Source: JAHDCJ01 sp039028895
GTDB lineage: Bacteria > Bacteroidota > Bacteroidia > Chitinophagales > Saprospiraceae
DNA: 64,000 nucleotides
Assembly: GCA_039028895.1 (NCBI GenBank)
Contig: JBCCHF010000001.1
Coordinates: forward strand, 124,001-188,000
Reading direction: 5' to 3'
Shown here piece after piece: positions 36,701 through 43,826 of this stretch. Each line of letters begins with the position of its first letter. The stretch's first letter is position 1. The position numbers were made by a program, and so were the translations under genes. Under the pieces are notes generated by a model that ran no database searches, had not been told where the DNA came from, and saw only the letters and a list, made by a program, of their open reading frames with translations.

Positions 36701-37039
36701 CTCCAATGTAGTTTGTGAACCATCGAGATCGTTCTCCATGGACTGGGATTTACCCGTCAGATAAGAATAGTAGTAAAAGCTGTCAAGAACAGGTTGATTG
36801 CTTAGTGAAACAGCTATTTCTTTGAAAAGAGTAGTCGCCAATTTATAGTCTCCAGATTCATAGACAGCAATAGCTTCACCGCCGCTGACTGGTTGTTGGG
36901 CCTTCAGCATTCCCGTAAGGGAGATCAAAAGGGATATGAGCAGAATTCTTTTCAAAGGCAGGGTGTAGGGTGAACGGATATGTCTAAAAATAAAAACTTT
37001 CGAAGGCAATTGCCAATTAAACCTATCAAATTGATACAT
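33749..37039 (-). CDS. TPR-CHAT protease-like protein with C-terminal anchor (module 1)
   Basis: This protein of up to 1096 residues has a leader MKRILLISLLISLTGMLKA if translated from the TTG at 36955; the ATG at 37039 adds 28 residues. About 500 residues of TPR repeats follow, including TTP-type units such as YNNQSNAITKLGDPELGK. The C-terminal CHAT domain (~750-1065) is a caspase-like fold with intact dyad His926 (LHFGTH) and Cys972 (LAACKTG), and a final membrane helix (~1076-1092) leaves a three-residue basic tail. This topology puts TPR and protease in the periplasm, tethered to the membrane. Substrate unknown; the adjacent membrane TPR protein is a candidate. Confidence 0.87.
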   Translation of the reverse strand: MYQFDRFNWQLPSKVFIFRHIRSPYTLPLKRILLISLLISLTGMLKAQQPVSGGEAIAVYESGDYKLATTLFKEIAVSLSNQPVLDSFYYYSYLTGKSQSMENDLDGSQTTLESLFGDIDLDDPPAIMGKAWLVHGTNRVYMEDYDGALESLSKATSYEQALPKPDKKTLARINQWQGYAYLFKGDFELAQQHVETSHQIRTEEFDSLDIELGISYSMLGNFFFDTYQWRKAYASQQSAIRIFKHHFDDSHINLAMMYNNQSNAITKLGDPELGKFFLDKAIESNEAGDRNFLLPMNYGNLADLYYSVNDYEQAEIYWRKAITVLIETDDRTGFTWANQHDGLGGIMMFSNQYATADSFFRIGLLTKENLLGKSHPEVSQSLFNIGLNAIDWGKPDMAKSFLQRSLEMREETLGKDHPKWAASNSELGQLAWNAGDHITAIEKWEASLQVYEAFHGLSNGNTIKTVNRLSKAYSETGQISKAEAMLKLGWTGACGMDQPLTDLAKLKNANIGFYNIAVLDMVEVHLQLLEVDQSQFSENKTTITNAVMRLGIELISVLGPLQSSAYQSTALANQVNRIVNQFSRLVHNTQRNGSLDMDMAERLLAGIDRSRAVTIQSAFRDRKAMEFGGIPDSLVNVGRKLGETLRYAKSRKTEDEDNVVNWDSLEFQALRQWNSYQEQLKKDYPNYYLARFSSPEISVSNVQKELTENDQTLLVYFDLDSVIIALVIDDNEIQSKALTPDTGWIDSLVVFRNLVESLGNKKAKYQLSHYLYQELWEPIASLVRENVVIIPDGNIHYLNFEILLASPFEEGQSDRELDWLIRSHAIHYTNHLPGLDFEDLSYSGQGILGVAPGFSEELKSSYLDALDKENNIDSTFINWVRTPWSQAFVETLGKKFKASILIGKDATEQGFKGSAPDAGILHFGTHAQLEDREPLLSFLALTPQSGQGDGYLYAYELYNQPLNAGLAVLAACKTGLGAYQKGEGVLSLAHAFRYAGCPSVVYSLWSIDDQQSNVLLEDFYANIDRSMPYAEALQKAKLDYLDNQPDGLLDPFYWGGMVLTGDNTVLPRRSNINRYIWWGGALLLAFVIGLLFFRKP

Positions 37040-37188
37040 AGAATCTTTTTTGTACTACCCTGTTTTTCTGAGTATTAACTTGACCCATAGAATTATCAAA
37101 ACCCTGATTGCGTAAGATATAAATACACTGAGCAGAAATAAATTCAGAAATAATTTATAAATTTAATTACCTCAAAAAAAACCCCAAA

Positions 37189-37953
37189 ATGAGAATAAGA
37201 ACCCGCAGATCAAGGTCCGCAAGCCGGGCTTCCCTTCAAGGAAATCCTTTTTTTGACAATAGTGAAGCCAACCGGTTTTTCAATCCTGTCAGACCAAACC
37301 AATCTCTGCAAAATCAATCCATAATACAAGCACAGCCAGCTGAGCAAAAAGCATCGTCTTATATGATGTTACCACCTCGGCCCGAGTTAACCTATGATGT
37401 GCTTACCAAGGCATGGGAAGATCTTATAGCAGATTATCCCAAAACTGATGATTTTAGTCTTGATTGCGTAAAAGCCTCCAACATGATCGTCGAACGATTA
37501 TCAAGGCAGTATGGCATTAAGTTACCCAAAGCAACCGGACATATTGTAAAGCGATTTTACAATATTCAGTACGTCAGAGGCAATCAGGACAATAATGCCA
37601 TCAAACGAAGAAACCTTGGTAAGAAGGATAAACTGGGCAGTACGGTTACGGTCTATAAAGGCAATCGCAGACGAAACATCAAATCTGAAACCGTTAGTCT
37701 GAAGCCGGGCATGTTTGTCTATACCGCAGAAGCCTGCTACTTTGGCGCGAAGAAAAAATGTGGCAAGTGGGACGAAAGACATATGAGAATGTACGTCGGA
37801 AACGGCGAATTCAGAGATTATGGGCAGTATGGGGGCAGTAATACAGGAAGACCGGTATGGGGAGCTGCAAAAAAACAAAAGGATAGAAAACTATACATTG
37901 TGCTGGCAGTCTATGATCCCTTCCACCATTTTAGAAAGTTGCCGGTTTATTAA
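37189..37953 (+). CDS. NlpC/P60-like protein with injection-system cargo-type leader
   Basis: This 254-residue protein has no signal peptide. The N-terminal ~55 residues are basic and disordered and contain NPFFDNSEANRFFNP followed by a Gln-rich stretch, strongly reminiscent of the leaders of DUF4157 and other extracellular contractile injection system (eCIS) proteins. From ~65 a papain-like amidase fold is suggested: Cys93 in SLDCVKASN, then LKPGMFVYTA, and His198 in ERHMRMYVGNGEFRDYG, the typical C...H spacing of NlpC/P60-type enzymes. It overlaps convergent mutA by 4 bases. Alternative: an intracellular toxin or cell-wall enzyme. The fold and the leader assignments are inferred by eye. Confidence 0.6.
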   Translation: MRIRTRRSRSASRASLQGNPFFDNSEANRFFNPVRPNQSLQNQSIIQAQPAEQKASSYMMLPPRPELTYDVLTKAWEDLIADYPKTDDFSLDCVKASNMIVERLSRQYGIKLPKATGHIVKRFYNIQYVRGNQDNNAIKRRNLGKKDKLGSTVTVYKGNRRRNIKSETVSLKPGMFVYTAEACYFGAKKKCGKWDERHMRMYVGNGEFRDYGQYGGSNTGRPVWGAAKKQKDRKLYIVLAVYDPFHHFRKLPVY

Positions 37954-39170
37954 GCAGACAAAAAGGTGAGTAGTCCGCCATTACCTTCAATCTTTTGAAA
38001 TTTCTCCCATGCTACTTCCATGAGTTTCCTGGTCATTATTTCAATATAATAGCTGCCTTCTACCGGGTTTTGCACTTTCCCCAGGTGACTTTCTTCTCTT
38101 AACAAGTGTTGGACATTCCTGGCAATACGCCTTGAAAAATCATCAGGATTACCATGTGCTTCATCTGAAGGCATAACAGTCAGACTATCGACGCCACCAA
38201 GAACAGCCGCCATGGCAGAACTCGTTGCACTAATCATATTGGTATATTGGTCTTCCGCTTGTTGGGCAACTGAAGTCGATGCTCTGACATATGTTGTGTT
38301 GACCGCTTTACAGCCATATGCTTGCAAGACTTTTCTCCAAAGTGATTTAAGCGCTCTGATCTTTGCCATTTGAGGAAAGTAAGCATTCCCAACTGATACT
38401 GAAAAAGCTATTCGTCTGGCTGCGTGATCAGGGGTCAACCCACGGCTAATCAACTGAGTCATGTATTCTGAACCAGTGGCAATAGCTACAGCCAACTCCC
38501 TGGTAATTTCGGCACGCTGATTATGCATGAGGTGCATATTAACCTGAATCAATTTATAGCTACGTAGTTTTTGATCCATAAGCCTGATCGCAGATGCCAG
38601 GTGATCAAAGTCTGCAGCTTGGTTGTCATACCACTCTCCGTTTTCTATAAAAAATCCGATGGGGTCGAGTTGCAGGTTACCATTAAATTTTGACTGCGGC
38701 TTACCAGAACTGGCCACCTCTTCAATGATAAGTTTCAAAAAACCAATGGGGTCAGCTTCAGGGAAAAGTCCTGAAAATCCCAGTGTTATCATCTCAGCAT
38801 GAATACCTTTCAATAAAGTTTTAAATTGTTTTCTGTCAATGACATGGTCAATATTTACAACAGGTGCTTCGACACCTCCGGAAAGCGCAGAAATCAATAA
38901 CTTATTGCAGGTTTTGGTACCTGTAACGCCTTCATTGACTTCAAAATTTTCCGCTATAAGCCAGTCTCCTTTTTTTGTAGGCAATGATAAAACATCTGAT
39001 GCTTTTAAATCTGACTGGCGATAATAAGGCTTGATAGCAATACCATCTTCCAACTGCCAATTGAGGCTTTCCAGTGATTTTCCCTTCAGGTCTTTCAGGA
39101 CTTTTTCTTCCCATTCTTTATCAGAAACGGGAGAAAAGTTGCTAAAAAGATTTTGTATTGACTTTTCCAT
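37950..39170 (-). CDS. mutA: Methylmalonyl-CoA mutase small subunit (MutA-like)
   Basis: This 406-residue protein resembles the small (beta) subunit of methylmalonyl-CoA mutase, which lacks B12-binding residues and supports the catalytic MutB subunit in succinyl-CoA/methylmalonyl-CoA interconversion. It starts with the family pattern FSPVSDKEWEEKVLKDLKGK then LNWQLEDGIAIKPYY, and later LISRGLTPDHAARRIAFSVS and NPVEGSYYIEIMT. It is shorter than many MutA proteins (450-620 residues) and seems to end after the barrel. mutB is not adjacent, which is unusual. It is divergent from the second CHAT gene, with only 9 bases between the outermost starts. Confidence 0.85.
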   Translation of the reverse strand: MEKSIQNLFSNFSPVSDKEWEEKVLKDLKGKSLESLNWQLEDGIAIKPYYRQSDLKASDVLSLPTKKGDWLIAENFEVNEGVTGTKTCNKLLISALSGGVEAPVVNIDHVIDRKQFKTLLKGIHAEMITLGFSGLFPEADPIGFLKLIIEEVASSGKPQSKFNGNLQLDPIGFFIENGEWYDNQAADFDHLASAIRLMDQKLRSYKLIQVNMHLMHNQRAEITRELAVAIATGSEYMTQLISRGLTPDHAARRIAFSVSVGNAYFPQMAKIRALKSLWRKVLQAYGCKAVNTTYVRASTSVAQQAEDQYTNMISATSSAMAAVLGGVDSLTVMPSDEAHGNPDDFSRRIARNVQHLLREESHLGKVQNPVEGSYYIEIMTRKLMEVAWEKFQKIEGNGGLLTFLSA

Positions 39171-39179
39171 TTAGTTACA

Positions 39180-42100
39180 ATGATCCGTAAAATTAATCAT
39201 TGGAATTTAATATTATTACTGTCCATTAAAACTTTGACCATGCCTTCACCTGGTCTCTTTTGGGCAATTTTGATGTTTTTCCTGCTCGGCCTGAACCAGG
39301 TTTGCGCCAATGAGCCTATACATGACAAGCTTTTCCTTGCCGCAGATGAACTGGTAATTGAAGGTAAATACAAGGCAGCACTCGCTGGTTTCGAAGTAGC
39401 TGAACAGGCATTCCGGGAAACCGAATCATGGGAAAATGTAGTCTATTCTCTCATCAGACAGGCTGAATTATTACACAGTTTCCAGGTCAACATGGGTCAC
39501 ATGGCCTTGCCAAGAGCGGAGCAGGCATTGGTAATAATGGAAACCAAAATCACGCCCTCCAGGCATCTTACACTGCGGCTGTATAATAGTCTTGGTTATG
39601 CTTACGCTAAAAAGTTGGATTACGATAATAGTAAAAAGTACCTTGATAAAGCATTGGCCATCAATACAGCCCCATTTGACAGTCTGGCCATGCTAAGAAC
39701 TTATGAAGGTTTGGGTAAACTCGAAATGCTATCAGGCAATGACGAGGGCGCCATCAATAATCTCAAAAAAGGCGCTTCGCTTTACCCAAAAAGTGGTAAT
39801 GTCAACCATGTAAACTCATCGGGTTTGCTCAACGACTATGCTACCGTTTTGTGCACCATGGGCGATTATGACCAATCACTGGATTACCTGCAACGCAGAT
39901 TAAACCTAGTCACCAAAATGACTGACAACGACCACCCTGAAGTTCTCAACACCCTTTATTATATCGGCAACGTGTATTACTACGCAGAAGATTATGCCAA
40001 TGCCCTGACCTTTTATAACACCGTTAAGCCAGAATGGGAGAAACAATTGGATTCGACACATGCCTACCTCGCTTCACTTTACAGCGCTATGGCGGATATG
40101 TACTGGGGAACGGAAGACTACAAAAGCGCCATGGAGCATTATGATCTTGCTGCCACTCTCGAAATGGCCTACCTGGGAGAAGAAAAAGCAACAATTGATG
40201 ATCTAATGACAGATTCCGCCTCGGTTTTCACGGAAATTGGTGATTACGACAATGCCATGAAATATTACAATAAGGCGCTCGAATACCGCAAGGCCAAATA
40301 TGGACACAGGAGCGAATTGGTTGGTGGATGTAATAATTATATCGCTAATGCCTTTCGGCAAAAAAAGGAATATCGTAAATCACTGGAGATCTACCAGGAA
40401 TCAATTAGAATTTTGGTGGTTGATTTTGAAGAAGAAGATGTTTATGTCAATCCAAGCCTGGATCTTCCCTGCACCTCAGACAAATATTTACTTGATGCGT
40501 TACATGCCAAAGCGGATCTCTTTTTCAAGATTTATGAAAATGAAAGTCAGGATATCAAGGATTTGGAAGCTGCATTTCAGACCTATCTGCACGCTGCTGA
40601 GCTGATTGACAAAATCAGATTGAGTCCAAAATCAAGTGGTTCAAAATTGTTTTGGAGCCAAAAGGCTTTACCGATTTATGAGGGTGGCATAAACATCGCC
40701 TATACACTTCACCAGTCAACAAATGACAAAAATTATATCGAGGAAGCATTCCGGCTGGCAGAAAAGTCCAAATCATTTCAGCTTTTGGCCAATTTGCAGG
40801 AAAACGAGGCCATGGAATTTTCCGGTATACCCGATTCCATACGTGAAGAAGAAAGGGCTATTAAGGAGCAAATTGCAGAAACCGAAAGGAAAATCTTTTT
40901 CGAAAAGAAAAAATCAGAACCCAATAAAGGTAAAATCAAGCTATGGGATGATCGGCTTTTGGCATTGAAACTTGAGTATGACAAATTCATCATCCAGCTT
41001 GAAAAGAAATTTCCTGATTATTATAATCTCAAATTCAATATTGGTGCCGTTGACCTGAAAGTGGTCAGACGCATTCTATTTAAATCTGATAAAGATTTTC
41101 TAATTGAGATTTTTGAAGGAGAAAATTATGTCTTCATTTTTTCCATATCCAAGAAAAAATTTGACGTAAAACGTCTTGAAAACAATTTCGAGTTGACTGC
41201 TTCTATTAATCAACTCAGGCAAAGTATTAGCGATATCCGGTTTGTAAGAGCTGAACCTGTAGCCTCATTCAACCAGATGACCAGGCATGGACGGTCTTTG
41301 TTCAACCTGCTTCTGTCTGATATTATTGATGTAGATGGTGTTGTCGATAATTTGATTGTAATTCCTGACGGCAAGTTTTCAAATATCCCATTCGAAATCC
41401 TTTTGACAGAAGACGTCGCAAATAAAGAACGGCAATATGCCAAATTGCCTTACCTGATCAGGCAAACGACGATCAGCTATGGCAACTCTGCTACACTACT
41501 AGTCGGAACCAACAACTTAATAAGAGGCAAACGAAAAGAGCAGTTTATTGGATTTGCTCCTGAGTATCAATTTTCATCTGAAGAAATTGCCGGGTATGAC
41601 CTGGTGTCAAGAGATTCTCTGGGTGGTTTGGCTGATTTAAAGTTCAATATTGAAGAAACCCAGAAAGCAGCTTCATTATTTAGGGGAAGAGTCTTCGACG
41701 GCAAAGATGCCACTGAAAGTAATTTCAAGAAAGAAGCCTTAAGCTCAAGGATTATCCATCTGGCGATGCATGCCCTGGTTGACAACGAAGCACCTTCCTA
41801 TTCCAAATTGCTTTTCTACCCGGAGAATGAATCTGGTGAAGATGGTATGTTGAACACTTATGAATTGTATAATATGCAGCTTGGTGCCGACCTGGTGGTG
41901 CTGAGCGCTTGCAATACTGGGCGTGGGAAACTGGTCAAATCAGAGGGTGTTCAAAGCCTGGCTCGTGGATTTCTGTATTCGGGCTGCCCAAGTATCGTCA
42001 ATACTCAATGGACCGTTGATGATGAGTCGACATCCCTCCTCATGCAGCATTTTTATAAAAATCTGGCCCAAGGAAAACCCAAAGATTTGGCATTAAAAGA

Positions 42101-42284
42101 AGCGAAGATTACTTTGCTTAAAGAATCCGACCCTGCAATAGCGCATCCTTATTACTGGGCTGGATTTGTACTCAATGGCAATACCTCACCAATCGGAAGC
42201 AATAGTGGCCCCTGGTTATTTTATGTCTTATTGGGAATTGCTATCGGAATTCTACTTCTACTTTGGATAAAATCAAAGTTTTAG
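39180..42284 (+). CDS. TPR-CHAT protease-like protein with C-terminal anchor (module 2)
   Basis: This protein of up to 1034 residues parallels the one at 33749-37039: an N-terminal hydrophobic signal, many TPR repeats (~50-430, for example GDYDNAMKYYNKALEYRKAK), a coiled-coil-like linker (~560-620), a CHAT domain with His864 (HLAMHALVD) and Cys911 (LSACNTG), and a C-terminal membrane helix (~1014-1029) with tail KSKF. The dyad is intact. The start could also be the ATG at 39240 (MPSPGLFWAILMF), which would leave room for promoters between it and mutA. Its 3' end overlaps the convergent membrane TPR gene by 12 bases. Confidence 0.87.
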   Translation: MIRKINHWNLILLLSIKTLTMPSPGLFWAILMFFLLGLNQVCANEPIHDKLFLAADELVIEGKYKAALAGFEVAEQAFRETESWENVVYSLIRQAELLHSFQVNMGHMALPRAEQALVIMETKITPSRHLTLRLYNSLGYAYAKKLDYDNSKKYLDKALAINTAPFDSLAMLRTYEGLGKLEMLSGNDEGAINNLKKGASLYPKSGNVNHVNSSGLLNDYATVLCTMGDYDQSLDYLQRRLNLVTKMTDNDHPEVLNTLYYIGNVYYYAEDYANALTFYNTVKPEWEKQLDSTHAYLASLYSAMADMYWGTEDYKSAMEHYDLAATLEMAYLGEEKATIDDLMTDSASVFTEIGDYDNAMKYYNKALEYRKAKYGHRSELVGGCNNYIANAFRQKKEYRKSLEIYQESIRILVVDFEEEDVYVNPSLDLPCTSDKYLLDALHAKADLFFKIYENESQDIKDLEAAFQTYLHAAELIDKIRLSPKSSGSKLFWSQKALPIYEGGINIAYTLHQSTNDKNYIEEAFRLAEKSKSFQLLANLQENEAMEFSGIPDSIREEERAIKEQIAETERKIFFEKKKSEPNKGKIKLWDDRLLALKLEYDKFIIQLEKKFPDYYNLKFNIGAVDLKVVRRILFKSDKDFLIEIFEGENYVFIFSISKKKFDVKRLENNFELTASINQLRQSISDIRFVRAEPVASFNQMTRHGRSLFNLLLSDIIDVDGVVDNLIVIPDGKFSNIPFEILLTEDVANKERQYAKLPYLIRQTTISYGNSATLLVGTNNLIRGKRKEQFIGFAPEYQFSSEEIAGYDLVSRDSLGGLADLKFNIEETQKAASLFRGRVFDGKDATESNFKKEALSSRIIHLAMHALVDNEAPSYSKLLFYPENESGEDGMLNTYELYNMQLGADLVVLSACNTGRGKLVKSEGVQSLARGFLYSGCPSIVNTQWTVDDESTSLLMQHFYKNLAQGKPKDLALKEAKITLLKESDPAIAHPYYWAGFVLNGNTSPIGSNSGPWLFYVLLGIAIGILLLLWIKSKF

Positions 42285-42929
42285 CCTTTCCAGGATTTTC
42301 CTGGCGTCGCCATTTTTGTAATGTTCATCACTTTTTGCTATTTCACGAAACATCTCTCTGGCTTTTTCAACTTCATTATTTTTTAAGTGAGCCAATCCCA
42401 GGTACCATTCAGTTTGTTGGGTATAATCGTGATCGGTTGAGTTAGCGGTCAATACTTTTTGCAAAGCACTGACTGCATTTTGCTCCGCTCCTTCAATGTT
42501 AAGCAGGCATTGCCCAAGGTAGAACCACCCCAGATAAGTGTCGTTAGTTTTCGTAAATTCTTCAAACTTTACAGCTGCGGAGTTGTAATTGCCGTCAGCG
42601 TATTGGGCAGATGCTTCTTTCCATAATTTTTCGGAACTGCCTTCGTTACCTCGGAAGCTATCTGGGCTCCTGTAGGTTTCGAAGTTATCGGTAAAAACTT
42701 TTTGGGTATCTGCGTCCAAACCGGATTGCATCCACCAAAGTGGTATTAAAATCAAAATAACAGCTGCTGCGGCTATAGTCATCCATTTAACTATTGCCGG
42801 CCTTTTCGAAACAACTGGTGTGTTGAAACTTTCGTTTTCGAAGTTCCTGAGTTTGTTTTTGAGGTGTTTTCGGCCGGCAAGTCTGATGACTTTTTCGGCT
42901 TCTTGCTGTAATTGGTCGTCAACACTCAT
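42273..42929 (-). CDS. Single-pass membrane TPR protein, putative anti-sigma factor (module 2)
   Basis: This 218-residue protein has a polar N-terminal region (1-45, MSVDDQLQQEAEKVIRLAGR), one membrane helix (~46-67, ending LIPLWWM) and TPR-like repeats (~95-215, for example YADGNYNSAAVKFEEF). It is the positional and architectural counterpart of the protein at 32327-33064, although I see little direct sequence identity. It lies 50 bases downstream of an ECF sigma gene on the same strand. Anti-sigma function is inferred from context; there is no zinc-binding anti-sigma motif. Confidence 0.75.
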   Translation of the reverse strand: MSVDDQLQQEAEKVIRLAGRKHLKNKLRNFENESFNTPVVSKRPAIVKWMTIAAAAVILILIPLWWMQSGLDADTQKVFTDNFETYRSPDSFRGNEGSSEKLWKEASAQYADGNYNSAAVKFEEFTKTNDTYLGWFYLGQCLLNIEGAEQNAVSALQKVLTANSTDHDYTQQTEWYLGLAHLKNNEVEKAREMFREIAKSDEHYKNGDARKILERLKL

Positions 42930-42979
42930 AAAGCGTTAATTTAATTATCGGAGAGAGGATGAATGCTTTTGGGGTTGCT

Positions 42980-43567
42980 TCAGTTTCCGCGTAACAACTG
43001 CCGGATGTCTTCCCTGTTTTCCAGCAGTTTCTTTAGTCGTTTAATACATTTGTACTTTTTGTTCCTGGCGATTTGGGCGTTTTCATAACCCATTTTTTTG
43101 TAGATCTCTTCCATCGAATAACCATAAAAAATTGAATAGATCAATACTTCGCGGCAATGTTCGCCAAGCTCTCCAAACAGTTCGAGAATTTGTTCTTCTT
43201 TTTCCTGCTCGAGCATGCTTGGCAAGGCACTTTCTACAAAATCATCAGGACGGATCTCTTCACCGACCCTTTTTTCAATACCTTTTCGCTTTAGTTTGTT
43301 TAGCCACATAAACCTGCAAATTGAAAACAAGTAGGCAGCCAGCGAACCTTCTCCACGGTACTTACCTGTCTTGATATTCTCGTAAAGAGAAACAACACCA
43401 TCCTGGTAAATATCGCGGGCCTCTTCTTCCGAACCACTATTGCTTTGTACGAAACTCAACACTTTGGGCTGAAATCTAAAATACAGGTATTTCACATACC
43501 GATCTTCAATAAACCCACCTGCCTGGATAGCAGAAATGATCTCTTCATCAGAATAAGCAGCTGTCAT
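42980..43567 (-). CDS. ECF RNA polymerase sigma factor (module 2)
   Basis: This 195-residue sigma factor starts at the ATG at 43567 (MTAAYSDEEIISAIQAGG); a start at 43678 would add an atypical 37-residue extension. Region 2 is at ~20-95 (YVKYLYFRFQPKVLSFVQSN, EEEARDIYQDGVVSLYEN) and region 4 at ~135-185 (EHCREVLIYSIFYGYSMEEI, then GYENAQIARNKKYKCIKRLK). The NK(K/Y)YKC(I/M) ending of the helix-turn-helix is shared with the sigma factor at 33061, suggesting that they are paralogues of one subfamily. It is followed after 50 bases by the membrane TPR gene. Confidence 0.9.
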   Translation of the reverse strand: MTAAYSDEEIISAIQAGGFIEDRYVKYLYFRFQPKVLSFVQSNSGSEEEARDIYQDGVVSLYENIKTGKYRGEGSLAAYLFSICRFMWLNKLKRKGIEKRVGEEIRPDDFVESALPSMLEQEKEEQILELFGELGEHCREVLIYSIFYGYSMEEIYKKMGYENAQIARNKKYKCIKRLKKLLENREDIRQLLRGN

Positions 43568-43773
43568 GGAATAGTGTATTGAACCCGTGGCATCGTAACC
43601 ACCCGAGTTGAAAATTAAAAAAAAATGGGAAAACTTCGACTTGCATTCATCCGAAAACACAGTCATCAATAGATACAACTCTTATGGTTTTGTTACCCAT
43701 GGCATCCAAAAATTTTGTAACTTATTAATCTCACTTCCTCTCTCATTCTCACCTTTTTTCTGGTAAGTGGTTA

Positions 43774-43794
43774 TAAATCCGCACTGTGGATTTA
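43774..43794. promoter_or_regulatory. Inverted repeat upstream of the caspase-like secreted gene
   Basis: TAAATCC (43774-43780) and GGATTTA (43788-43794) are perfect 7-bp arms around GCACTGT, 33 bases before the ATG at 43827, in the 259-base space divergent from the ECF sigma gene. It is a candidate operator or leader hairpin. Confidence 0.35.
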
Positions 43795-43826
43795 CATAAA
43801 TAAGTAACAATCATAAAAACTGGCTT

